IMG/VR virus record: IMGVR_UViG_3300033998_000311
Span: 1-20,689 of that record
Source: a virus
DNA length: 20,689 nucleotides
Strand: one strand, 5' to 3'
Position numbers and translations under genes: made by a program. The notes under the pieces were generated by a model. The model did not search any database and was not told where the DNA came from. It saw only the letters and a program-made list of their open reading frames with translations. Within the stretch, counting starts at the first letter, position 1. Each line of letters begins with the position of its first letter. Positions 16,401 to 20,689 of this stretch are shown piece after piece.

Positions 16401-16976
16401 CATCTTCCTGCGAGTACGACATCATCGGGAACAACATCAGCAACTGCACGAATCATCGCGAAAGTAGAAAAATTCCGTGCTACAACATCAGGTGTGACAT
16501 CTTACAGCGGTGCAACGGTTACTACAACAACGAGTGGAGGTTCTCACTCTCACGCCGCCTCTACGTATTCTGGAGGATATCATAAACATTCAGGTGCTGC
16601 ATCTGTGGTTGACGGTCATACACATTCAGTTTCAGGTTCCACAACAGGTCCTGCAGGTGCTCACACTCATAATATCAGTATAGCCCCCGCAATAAGCCAT
16701 ACACATGACGTGGGAGTCTCCAGTTACAACACTTCTCATTCGCATAGTGTATCAATCCCCGGCCACTCACATTCATTAAGATACGGCATCTATGAAAGCA
16801 CAGCCACAGCGACTGTGACAGTCAAACTCAATGACAATTCACTGGGAAGTGTTTCTACAGGCAACACTCTTGATTTAGCAAATATTTCCATCGCCGATGG
16901 CGATACAATCACGTTCTCTTCATCCAATCTCGCACGTGTCGTAGCCTTCATTTACGTTGAATACATCATGCAGTGA
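13473..16976 (+). CDS. Tail hub / central fibre protein with two Fn3 domains and a seven-HxH tip
   Basis: This 1167-residue protein resembles lambda J in plan. The N-terminal 550 residues look like a baseplate hub (WYDLSDYVLKVRISNRIELL; WWQILQEITQATGGKLTCSP). A short coiled coil (LQTLDNSVQDLTAQVQEID) follows, then two Fn3 domains (about 579-668 and 671-763), then the stalk-like segment DAGKITTGYLDADRIAAGSI. The C terminus carries seven HxH motifs (first His at residues 1025, 1037, 1049, 1064, 1076, 1089 and 1098) in Gly/Ser/Thr-rich sequence. In T4 gp37 such a trimeric region forms an iron-binding needle. From about 16300 the DNA becomes more AT-rich. The start follows GTGAGGTGAGAGC. Confidence 0.88.
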   Translation: MIQPLSLDTNYKVYWRHPTRYKKILFYAKIDGQNWYDLSDYVLKVRISNRIELLESPAIDTATVTVRNVNNMFTPTQYNDTFDPVNGKLNGTPEQGYLNKLWEVRLYILTTRWGDGIELPAGVIEYWRETLLGALNDTVPDGYTAFAEDEHTIVIPLFAGWKPANAITERHKEADIELKDLLWVASQKKPANPLLYVNYTPDQIIQDILVNRLGLDASYLDLQTLTTPWEVFIADNNKTWWQILQEITQATGGKLTCSPDGKIVFRTRIENYTEPATAVTITADDIKNYSIDTKRQYNQIRIESKGYEIGSSAEYVIDHELQGDASVVKAGQTATFELEYNCEYVKDPASNVLLTYYLGDTAVAVDRSFTAGQSAGNIRVDKISAYPDKLTLKITNLATSVDYTIKHVKFSAIPIRLKSELKLTKPNQTSEPDSELSLTSYYSTEAMLSNVADALYSETKKNIKFSLQMNEFYPDVFAGNLVELQLPPKGIASGKFLVYSVEHSLEAQRFQTTLSIVEWSDVVFSISDKEITQATPEDAVLPEYSEVASHLQTLDNSVQDLTAQVQEIDNRTSYIDGSAPATPTGLSLATLTEDGRSYITASWNANTEPDLLGYELAWSYDGANWNYITTADTLVRFEVAGNKTVYVRVRAYDAEGKKSGWTSASIVSAKDEIPPSTPTGLTAVGLFEKVMLRWNENTEEDFDVYELQVATDSNFTENVQTITLKATSFTFAGEVNTTYYFRVRAKDTSGNASNWSSTVSASTVNLNDPNYYDYAAIKTAIIQGSYIDSAWISELDAGKITTGYLDADRIAAGSITIDKLTVTPSFGVPTGTIAYWTNSLVDEIGQITPDGYTEINLAPSIALTPDNAPEGSVVADLLAGNKIFAGKSIQVGNKVFIENTSADKGVIRINSGGTDIVKIGEGVLSDGGDGIRVKNGRIEIVSATSKRLLDSNGIRQMYVIPIIDQIDSSHPLTIPLHLPASTTSSGTTSATARIIAKVEKFRATTSGVTSYSGATVTTTTSGGSHSHAASTYSGGYHKHSGAASVVDGHTHSVSGSTTGPAGAHTHNISIAPAISHTHDVGVSSYNTSHSHSVSIPGHSHSLRYGIYESTATATVTVKLNDNSLGSVSTGNTLDLANISIADGDTITFSSSNLARVVAFIYVEYIMQ

Positions 16977-16988
16977 GGAGGTGCGAAA

Positions 16989-17222
16989 ATGTATAAGGTT
17001 ATTTATGGAGGACATACTTTTGAGAACTTGTCAGAACTGCGGGAAGAGAACTTTCCCAACGTGATAGTAATTACAGTTCCAGGAGCAATCAATGACGTGC
17101 CCACATCAGGAACACTCCAGATACTCAAAGATGATCAAATCATCAAAGAAGTGACTATCACTCGTGTGAAGGTAGTGATCGACTACTTGAGCGAAACGAC
17201 TCACATCTTCTTCAACTACTGA
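16989..17222 (+). CDS. Small tail-tip protein, unknown function
   Basis: This 77-residue protein has GAGGAGGTGCG immediately upstream of the ATG. It is mostly beta: YKVIYGGHTFENLSEL, then FPNVIVITVPGAINDVP, then SGTLQILKDDQIIKEVTI and a last strand. There is no membrane segment and no Cys. It follows the hub by 12 bases and precedes the second fibre cassette, so a role in fibre assembly or as a small tip component is likely. I do not recognise a family. Confidence 0.65.
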   Translation: MYKVIYGGHTFENLSELREENFPNVIVITVPGAINDVPTSGTLQILKDDQIIKEVTITRVKVVIDYLSETTHIFFNY

Positions 17223-17237
17223 GAATGATGTGGCTGA

Positions 17238-17267
17238 TATTATGCTCATCGGTATTATGCTCGTCGG
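17238..17267 (+). repeat. 15-bp tandem repeat, two copies
   Basis: TATTATGCTCATCGG (17238-17252) is followed at once by TATTATGCTCGTCGG (17253-17267), 14 of 15 bases identical, then TAT. It sits in the 70-base gap before the small cassette gene. Read through in frame with that gene it encodes a hydrophobic MLIGIMLVGI. In another frame, from ATG 17225, it encodes a 15-residue peptide with CSSVLCSSV. Confidence 0.7.
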
Positions 17268-17292
17268 TATAAAAGAAACAGGAGGTGATCGT

Positions 17293-17463
17293 ATGATCTT
17301 CTCAGCTGAAAAACCTGCTGAAATCAGAATTCTCAGAACACAGGACGACCTCAAAAAAGGAACGTGCAAAGTGCGCTATGCATTCCGCTTTGCGATTCAG
17401 GAGCCAACGCAGACTGAAATAACCTATTCTGAAGTTCCTTCAGAGATCTCGCTGGGGGAGTGA
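17293..17463 (+). CDS. Small tail-tip cassette protein (copy B)
   Basis: This 56-residue paralogue of the protein at 11967-12305 shares KPAEIRILRTQDDLKK, RYAF and the EISLGE end but lacks the roughly 50-residue middle insert of copy A. ATG 17293 follows a near-perfect AGGAGGTGAT (17280-17289). The in-frame extension back to GTG 17230 crosses a tandem repeat and has no ribosome site, so I reject it. Unlike copy A, its codons match the bulk of the phage (ATC, CTC, AAG). It directly precedes the second fibre-like gene. Function unknown. Confidence 0.72.
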   Translation: MIFSAEKPAEIRILRTQDDLKKGTCKVRYAFRFAIQEPTQTEITYSEVPSEISLGE

Positions 17464-17468
17464 TGTGA

Positions 17469-17765
17469 ATGGCACTCAACAAAACAGATTACGGTCTCAT
17501 CTACAACGATGACGGTTCTCTCTGTGTGACGATGCGGCGAGTAAGGATTTTTGGTGGTGCAATCGAAATTTACGACGGAAGTACAGCGCCCCCACTATTA
17601 ATTTCTCAGAATGGGTTTATTGGAGTCTCTGCAGCAACGGGTTATGGATTAATGGTCGGCGGCTCCCATTCGTCATTTCCTTCAAATCCACCAACAGGAG
17701 CAATTATTTTAAAGGGTGGCAAATTTTACGGTTATAACGGCTCTTCGTGGGTAGTTTTAGGTTAA
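17469..17765 (+). CDS. Short fibre/tip protein (copy B)
   Basis: This 98-residue protein has a first 22 residues (KTDYGLIYNDDGSLCVT) that repeat the start of the 383-residue adhesin at 12312, including 32 identical bases (12345-12376 = 17502-17533). After that the two are unrelated. Here a Gly-rich beta segment follows (FGGAIEIYDGSTAPPLLISQ, then GYGLMVGGSHS). The protein ends GGKFYGYNGSSWVVLG, an ending widely seen in short phage tail-tip proteins ('G-K-F-Y-G-Y-x-G-x-x-W'). The DNA turns AT-rich after about 17560. It is probably a small receptor-binding or capping protein, or the remnant of a longer fibre. Confidence 0.72.
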   Translation: MALNKTDYGLIYNDDGSLCVTMRRVRIFGGAIEIYDGSTAPPLLISQNGFIGVSAATGYGLMVGGSHSSFPSNPPTGAIILKGGKFYGYNGSSWVVLG

Positions 17766-17789
17766 AGAGGTGGTTGACGGTGAAATATG

Positions 17790-17811
17790 GCCCTCATTCG
17801 AGGGCTTTTTT
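17790..17811 (+). terminator. Rho-independent terminator after the tail-tip module
   Basis: GCCCTC (17790-17795), loop ATTC and GAGGGC (17800-17805) are followed by six T. It ends the tail-tip region just before the phosphoesterase gene. Confidence 0.82.
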
Positions 17812-17832
17812 CATGCCGAAAGGGGGTCTTAA

Positions 17833-18612
17833 ATGAACGTTGCAACGTATGAGTTCGAAAGCGAGTACGTGGATATCTTACCGCTTGGAGATTTACATCT
17901 TGGTTCAGAAGAAAGTATGTTTGACAAAGCAGTAGAATTTGTAGAAAACAATCCAGAAGCCAAAATAATCCTTCTTGGAGACCTTGTTGACAATGCAATT
18001 TGGGAAAGTTTGGGCGATGTGTACTCTCAAGTCACAAATCCGCATGGTGCTTTGGAAACGATAGCAAACTTTTTGACTACATTTAAAGATCGCATTCTCG
18101 GCGTTGTTGGAGGAAATCACGAAAGGCGGACGTGGAGAAAGGTTGGAGTAGACCCAATAAGCTTATTATGTAGTCAATTGCAGATACCATATGCAGATGA
18201 TTTATTGGTTTTGGATATTGGGATTAAAGGTAAATCTTCTTTTAGAGGTAGTAAGCGAAGAACTCATTATGCAATTGCCTGCCATCACGGAGGAGCTGGT
18301 GGGCGGTTTCCAGAAAAATCGATACGACAGCACAGATATTTTCAGAGTATGGTAAGCAACGTCGATATTTATATTACAGGACACACACACGTGCCACAGG
18401 CAAGTATGACTGCGGTATATGAATATGATCCACGAAACAAAAACATAACGATAAGAAACATGCAACATATAACGATACCTGCTTGGACGCAGGAAAAATA
18501 CGCAAGACAAAAGCTATTACCACCAAGCCCTGCAACAGTGCTAATCCTGCGATTGTACGCATCAAAAGAGAAGAAACACGAAGTGTTTATGAAGTCGAGG
18601 CGAGAAGTATGA
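17833..18612 (+). CDS. Calcineurin-like metallophosphoesterase
   Basis: This 259-residue protein has the full set of dimetal phosphoesterase motifs: GDLHLG (Asp20, His22), LLGDLVDN (Asp50), GGNHERR (Asn95, His96), HHGG (His151/His152) and GHTHVP (His184, His186). The family hydrolyses phosphoesters in nucleic acids, nucleotides or proteins, and the substrate cannot be read from the sequence. It lies between the tail tip and lysis genes, an unusual site for DNA metabolism. The gene is AT-rich with ATA/TTA codons, so it was probably acquired separately. AAAGGGGGTC precedes the ATG. Candidate roles include DNA repair, host nucleic-acid processing or countering nucleotide-signal defences. Confidence 0.9.
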   Translation: MNVATYEFESEYVDILPLGDLHLGSEESMFDKAVEFVENNPEAKIILLGDLVDNAIWESLGDVYSQVTNPHGALETIANFLTTFKDRILGVVGGNHERRTWRKVGVDPISLLCSQLQIPYADDLLVLDIGIKGKSSFRGSKRRTHYAIACHHGGAGGRFPEKSIRQHRYFQSMVSNVDIYITGHTHVPQASMTAVYEYDPRNKNITIRNMQHITIPAWTQEKYARQKLLPPSPATVLILRLYASKEKKHEVFMKSRREV

Positions 18613-18664
18613 AAAAGGTTTGGGTCTTTCTAAAAAAATTCTGAATGCGGTAGGAGGGATTGAC

Positions 18665-18889
18665 ATGACTGAGCTTGAACAAAAACTCCTCGAGAGAACC
18701 GCACGACTCGAGGGAACACTTGAAGAACTCCGGCACGACATTCGTACTCTCGAGCACAAGCTGAACGGCTATTTAGACCGCAGAATCCAGCAAGGCATTC
18801 AGGCCTTCGTCGGCAAAACAATCCTGGCATCCCTCATCTCCTCAGGAGCACTTACCGGGTTCCTTGTATGGCTATTTCAGGGGAGGTGA
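18665..18889 (+). CDS. XhlA-like membrane protein (holin partner)
   Basis: This 74-residue protein has an N-terminal coiled coil (LEQKLLERTARLEGTLEELR and onward to about residue 40) and one C-terminal membrane helix (about 50-70, ILASLISSGALTGFLVWLF), the layout of XhlA-type proteins that act with holins and endolysins. ATG 18665 follows AGGAGGGA. The upstream extension from TTG 18620 crosses that site. It lies five bases before the endolysin start, supporting a lysis role. No separate classical two-helix holin is evident nearby, so it may work alone or with the one-helix protein at 19737. Confidence 0.78.
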   Translation: MTELEQKLLERTARLEGTLEELRHDIRTLEHKLNGYLDRRIQQGIQAFVGKTILASLISSGALTGFLVWLFQGR

Positions 18890-18893
18890 TATC

Positions 18894-19370
18894 GTGAACA
18901 AAAAAATCGAGTTCCTGAAAAAGTACGGAAGGCAAGCATACATTGTCGCTCTTGCATTCGACGAATTGAATGCTCCCGCACTTGCACGACTTGCTCTTTC
19001 TCAAGCCGCACTCGAGACAGGCTGGGGAAAACACGTAGTAGGAAACAACCTCTTCGGGATCAAAGACCTCTCGTGGTTGGACGAGGATATAACAGCAGTA
19101 ACAAGAGAGGTTATTAACGGGCACGAAGTTACAATCAGCGACACGTTTCAGGGCTTTCGAGACGTCACGGAATGCTTTGTCGTATACTTCCTGCTTGTAT
19201 CTCGTACACGGCGCTACCACCGTGCATGGATGATGCGCTTCACTCATGCAAGATACTTCGAGGAACTCCAGAAGGCGGGCTGGGCGACAGATCCTAAATA
19301 TGCAGAGAAATGTCTCGCAGTCTACGAGTCCCTCCCTGACAACTGGCTCGAGATTGCCCTTGGCCGGTAA
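18894..19370 (+). CDS. Endolysin, GH73-type N-acetylglucosaminidase
   Basis: This 158-residue protein cuts the glycan strands of peptidoglycan for host lysis. SQAALETGWGKHVVGNNLFG (residues 36-55) contains the conserved glutamate (Glu41) and the 'N-N-L-F-G-I-K' signature of the FlgJ/GH73 glucosaminidases. Further conserved features are FRDVTECFVVYFLLV and the ending WATDPKYAEKCLAVYE. There is no signal peptide, so release depends on a holin. The GTG at 18894 is chosen because GGGGAGGTGAT (18880-18890) is ideally placed and the longer frame from 18864 reads through it. It is a single domain with no cell-wall-binding repeat. Confidence 0.9.
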   Translation: MNKKIEFLKKYGRQAYIVALAFDELNAPALARLALSQAALETGWGKHVVGNNLFGIKDLSWLDEDITAVTREVINGHEVTISDTFQGFRDVTECFVVYFLLVSRTRRYHRAWMMRFTHARYFEELQKAGWATDPKYAEKCLAVYESLPDNWLEIALGR

Positions 19371-19405
19371 AGGGGCAAATTTGTCAAGCATAAGGAGGCG
19401 AGCGA

Positions 19406-19744
19406 ATGGTTGTGATCTCTCGCAAGACAGCACGGACAATCCTGGAGGTTCTGCACGGCAAAGAGATCGACGAAGAAACAAAACGTGGCATAATCGACGA
19501 ACTAATCGACGGAATCCGCGACTCTCTTGAGCTAACCGATGCAGATGTGAGCATTTCTGTTGCAGACGCGAAGGCTCTCATCCAGGACTACACATCACAA
19601 GTGCTCGAGGCAATCCAGAGCCAAACGCCCGACGAGTTCTCGTATCGGCAAAAGACGATAATCAAGGAGATCCTCGATGACGTAGAGGATGAACTCCTGA
19701 CAATTCTCGACTCTTATAGAGAGGAGGAGGATGAGGATGAGTGA
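19406..19744 (+). CDS. Small acidic helical protein, unknown function
   Basis: This 112-residue protein has AAGGAGGCGAG before the ATG. It is helical and very acidic: KEIDEETKRGIIDELIDGIR near the start, EILDDVEDELLTIL near the end, then a REEEDEDE tail. The tail's Glu/Asp codons (GAGGAGGAGGATGAGGAT) double as the ribosome site and start of the next gene, and the two genes overlap. There is no membrane segment. The position after the endolysin makes a lysis-regulating or late accessory role possible, but no family is recognised. Confidence 0.7.
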   Translation: MVVISRKTARTILEVLHGKEIDEETKRGIIDELIDGIRDSLELTDADVSISVADAKALIQDYTSQVLEAIQSQTPDEFSYRQKTIIKEILDDVEDELLTILDSYREEEDEDE

Positions 19745-20018
19745 GCTTGTCTCTGTAGTTGTGACTATATTAGCCTACACTTTCGTTTTGCTCGTGAAAC
19801 CCGAGTGGATCATAGGCTGGCTACTCAATCTCCTAAAGAAACGGTTGCCCCTCAAAAGCGCAAACGATACCACCAACGCGCTCGGAATCAAAATGATCGA
19901 GATCGGAGCCTCTATGATCGAGGGCATTCCCGACATGAGTGAGACAGTCAACGCAAAGATACAGCAAATCAAGGAAGCAGTAGAGGAGCTGAGGAAAGAG
20001 CTTTTTCCACTAAGCTAA
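19737..20018 (+). CDS. One-helix membrane protein, possibly the N-terminal part of a split gene
   Basis: This 93-residue protein starts at ATG 19737, seven or more bases after GAGGAGGAGG. ATG 19731 is possible but closer. A membrane helix (VSVVVTILAYTFVLLV) and an amphipathic basic stretch (WLLNLLKKRLPLK) are followed by a soluble helical part ending EELRKELFPLS. The downstream open frame continues in the -1 frame across CTTTTTCC (20001-20008), giving EELRKELF then STKLKDDFKHMVEIV, which looks like the natural continuation. It may therefore be expressed as a fusion of about 190 residues or be interrupted by an indel. A holin-like role is possible but unproven. Confidence 0.6.
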   Translation: MSELVSVVVTILAYTFVLLVKPEWIIGWLLNLLKKRLPLKSANDTTNALGIKMIEIGASMIEGIPDMSETVNAKIQQIKEAVEELRKELFPLS

Positions 20019-20035
20019 AAGACGACTTCAAGCAC

Positions 20036-20317
20036 ATGGTAGAAATTGTCCTCAACAAAATTCTCCTCAAGCTCTCGCACGGGCGGTTGACTTATCAGGA
20101 TGCGGAGAGCGCCGTTTTGCGGTACAAAGCGCTCGAAAGACAAGTGAATGAGACGATACAGCAAATAAATCACCCCGAGGTGAAAAAGAAACTCGCACAG
20201 GAGATAATGTACAAGTTCGAAAACGGGGAAAGCTTCACGCTGGAAGAGTGGAACCAATGGCGGAAAGAAGGGTGGGGGAAGGTGTTCGAGGAACTAAAAA
20301 GGCGAGGGCGAAAATGA
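20036..20317 (+). CDS. Helical protein, probable continuation of the preceding gene
   Basis: From ATG 20036 there are 93 residues, highly charged and helical (ILLKLSHGRLTYQDAESAVL, QEIMYKFENGESF, EEWNQWRKEGWGKVFEELK). No ribosome site precedes this ATG, unlike nearly every other gene here. The frame is open without a start codon back to 19943, and the residues just upstream (STKLKDDFKH) continue the same kind of helix. I therefore think it is made by -1 frameshifting from the preceding gene or that the two were one gene. No family recognised. Confidence 0.5.
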   Translation: MVEIVLNKILLKLSHGRLTYQDAESAVLRYKALERQVNETIQQINHPEVKKKLAQEIMYKFENGESFTLEEWNQWRKEGWGKVFEELKRRGRK

Positions 20318-20354
20318 GGCAAACGACGGCAGGCTTTCAACAAAACAAATAAAA

Positions 20355-20376
20355 AAGGGAGCCACGAGGCTCCCTT
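20355..20376. terminator. Terminator at the end of the late gene block
   Basis: AAGGGAGCC (20355-20363), loop ACGA and GGCTCCCTT (20368-20376) form a perfect 9-bp stem. An A-run (20351-20356) lies upstream and a T-rich stretch including six T (20385-20390) downstream, so it can stop transcription from both sides: the phage genes on + and the convergent fragment on the minus strand. Confidence 0.85.
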
Positions 20377-20434
20377 AGTTTGTGTTTTTTGTGGAAGTTA
20401 TTCATAGATTTTGACGTCCTCCCAATCCCCCTCT

Positions 20435-20566
20435 CTACTCCCTTATTGCTGTTATATCTGTTTGAGTGATCTCAAAATTCCTGATCCATCCCCAGCCGTC
20501 ATCGTGTCCTCCGATTAGTTTTTGCAACTCGATGAAAAAGGTATACATTTTCGCAACTAAGGTTCC
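20435..20566 (-). pseudogene. C-terminal gene fragment cut by an IS-like end
   Basis: On the minus strand, 43 codons after the IS-like border read GTLVAKMYTFFIELQKLIGG, then HDDGWGWIRN and FEITQTDITAIRE to a TAG at 20435-20437. The sequence looks like a genuine protein C terminus (aromatic, mixed helix/strand) and points toward the shared terminator. An open frame to ATG 20651 exists only by reading through the hairpins of the IS-like end. I therefore take the part upstream of 20566 as foreign to this gene. The family is not recognised. It may instead be a short intact ORF from ATG 20549-20551. Confidence 0.4.
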
Positions 20567-20569
20567 TTG

Positions 20570-20689
20570 ACACTCCCAATCCCCTGAAGGAGATGGGATT
20601 CTTAGCAGCTCTTTAGGCTGCCTTCCATGGAGTATTTTTAACTCCATGGCCACAGAGGTGCGGCTTAAACCTCACACCCCTGACGGGTG
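20570..20689 (-). ncRNA. Possible omega RNA (TnpB guide RNA scaffold)
   Basis: Five consecutive inverted repeats lie in 116 bases on the + coordinates: 20574-20598; GCAGC/GCTGC 20605-20621; CCATGGAGT/ACTCCATGG 20625-20649; GAGGT/ACCTC 20655-20673; CACCC/GGGTG 20675-20689. In IS605-type elements the omega RNA covers the 3' end of tnpB and the right end, with its guide read from the flanking DNA, here the complement of about 20547-20566. The structure is seen directly; the identity is inferred. Confidence 0.35.
20613..20687 (-). CDS. Possible C-terminal tail of a transposon gene (tnpB-like), partial
   Basis: One minus-strand frame is open from the window edge to a TAA at 20613-20615 and reads PVRGVRFKPHLCG, then HGVKNTPWKAA. 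TnpB proteins often end in a variable tail that overlaps the guide RNA region, so this could be such a tail. It is too short to show the zinc ribbon or the RuvC residues, and chance is a real alternative. Confidence 0.22.
   Translation of the reverse strand, partial: PVRGVRFKPHLCGHGVKNTPWKAA

Larger units (their letters stand above)
20567..20689 (-). mobile_element. Right end of an IS200/IS605-family element (partial, runs off the window)
   Basis: Read on the minus strand, the sequence ends GAATCCC ... GGGATTGGGAG, then TGTCAA at 20572-20567. A subterminal hairpin (TCCCA/TGGGA, 20574-20578 and 20594-20598, loop TTCA) followed by GTGTCAA is the usual form of an IS605-group right end, where TCAA is the cleavage tetranucleotide. 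Four further hairpins follow inward. The element body, and any transposase, would lie beyond 20689. Confidence 0.5.

Noticed and set aside
17230-17292. Longer start (GTG 17230) for the second small cassette protein
   Set aside because: No ribosome site before it, whereas AGGAGGTGAT fits ATG 17293, and the paralogue at 11967 lacks such an extension.
17774-17836. Short ORF from TTG 17774 with AGAGGTGG upstream, running to a TGA overlapping the phosphoesterase ATG
   Set aside because: It passes straight through the hairpin and T-run of a terminator, which explains its sequence (PHSRAFF).
18609-18644. 11-codon ORF (MKKVWVFLKKF) whose ATG overlaps the phosphoesterase stop
   Set aside because: Possible by position (ATGA overlap) but too short and without independent support; no own ribosome site.
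18852-19481. 209-codon open frame on the minus strand opposite the endolysin
   Set aside because: It is antisense to a gene with clear catalytic motifs, has no ribosome site and gives a Cys-rich sequence without family resemblance; it is a shadow of the biased codon use.
1-20689. CRISPR array, tRNA or rRNA genes, integrase or attachment site
   Set aside because: I found no regularly spaced direct repeats, no tRNA-like cloverleaf ending in CCA and no recombinase motifs in any frame.

Overview
The window is one continuous stretch of a tailed-phage (or prophage) genome. It carries the structural, tail-tip and lysis modules, with all credible phage genes on the + strand and packed with short overlaps. 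The layout is canonical: small and large terminase, portal, SPP1 gp7-like head protein, scaffold, major capsid, head-tail connectors, tail tube, two tail-assembly proteins, tape measure, tail tip/fibres, holin-like protein and endolysin. There is one tail-tube gene and no tail-sheath gene, so I infer a long non-contractile tail (siphovirus type). The peptidoglycan hydrolase shows a bacterial host. Strong AGGAGGTGA-type ribosome binding sites, mixed AGA/AGG/CGN arginine codons, an XhlA-like protein and an IS200/IS605-type end would fit a phage of a (possibly thermophilic) Bacillota or Thermotogota host, but the sequence alone does not fix the host. No integrase, repressor, tRNA or CRISPR array is visible, so I cannot say whether it is temperate.

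Region 1 (1-5926) holds packaging and head genes: the end of an upstream gene, a coiled-coil protein, small terminase-like protein, large terminase, portal, gp7-like protein, a small protein, scaffold and major capsid, closed by a strong hairpin terminator. Region 2 (5927-9041) holds head-tail joining and tail genes: adaptor, HK97 gp10-like protein, tail terminator-like protein, tail tube and two overlapping tail-assembly proteins. Region 3 (9038-11945) is the 959-residue tape measure followed by a second terminator.

Region 4 (11950-17811) is the tail tip and the most unusual part. A 1167-residue lambda-J-like hub with two Fn3 domains ends in a His-rich tip with exactly seven HxH motifs, the arrangement of the iron-binding needle of T4 gp37. 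It is flanked on both sides by copies of the same two-gene cassette (small protein plus fibre-like protein). The two fibre genes share a 32-bp identical anchor near their 5' ends and are unrelated after it, which looks like a module-swapping system for receptor binding. A third terminator ends this region.

Region 5 (17812-20376) starts with an AT-rich metallophosphoesterase, then an XhlA-like membrane protein, a GH73-type glucosaminidase endolysin and three small genes. The last two of these look like one gene split by a -1 shift at a T-run. A terminator follows. Region 6 (20377-20689) reads on the minus strand: a gene fragment cut by what looks like the right end of an IS200/IS605-family element, with five successive hairpins that could be an omega (reRNA) guide RNA scaffold.

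Base composition is a mosaic. Most genes are moderately GC-rich, but the middle of the terminase, the first fibre cassette, the tip of the hub and the phosphoesterase are clearly AT-rich with A/T-ending codons.
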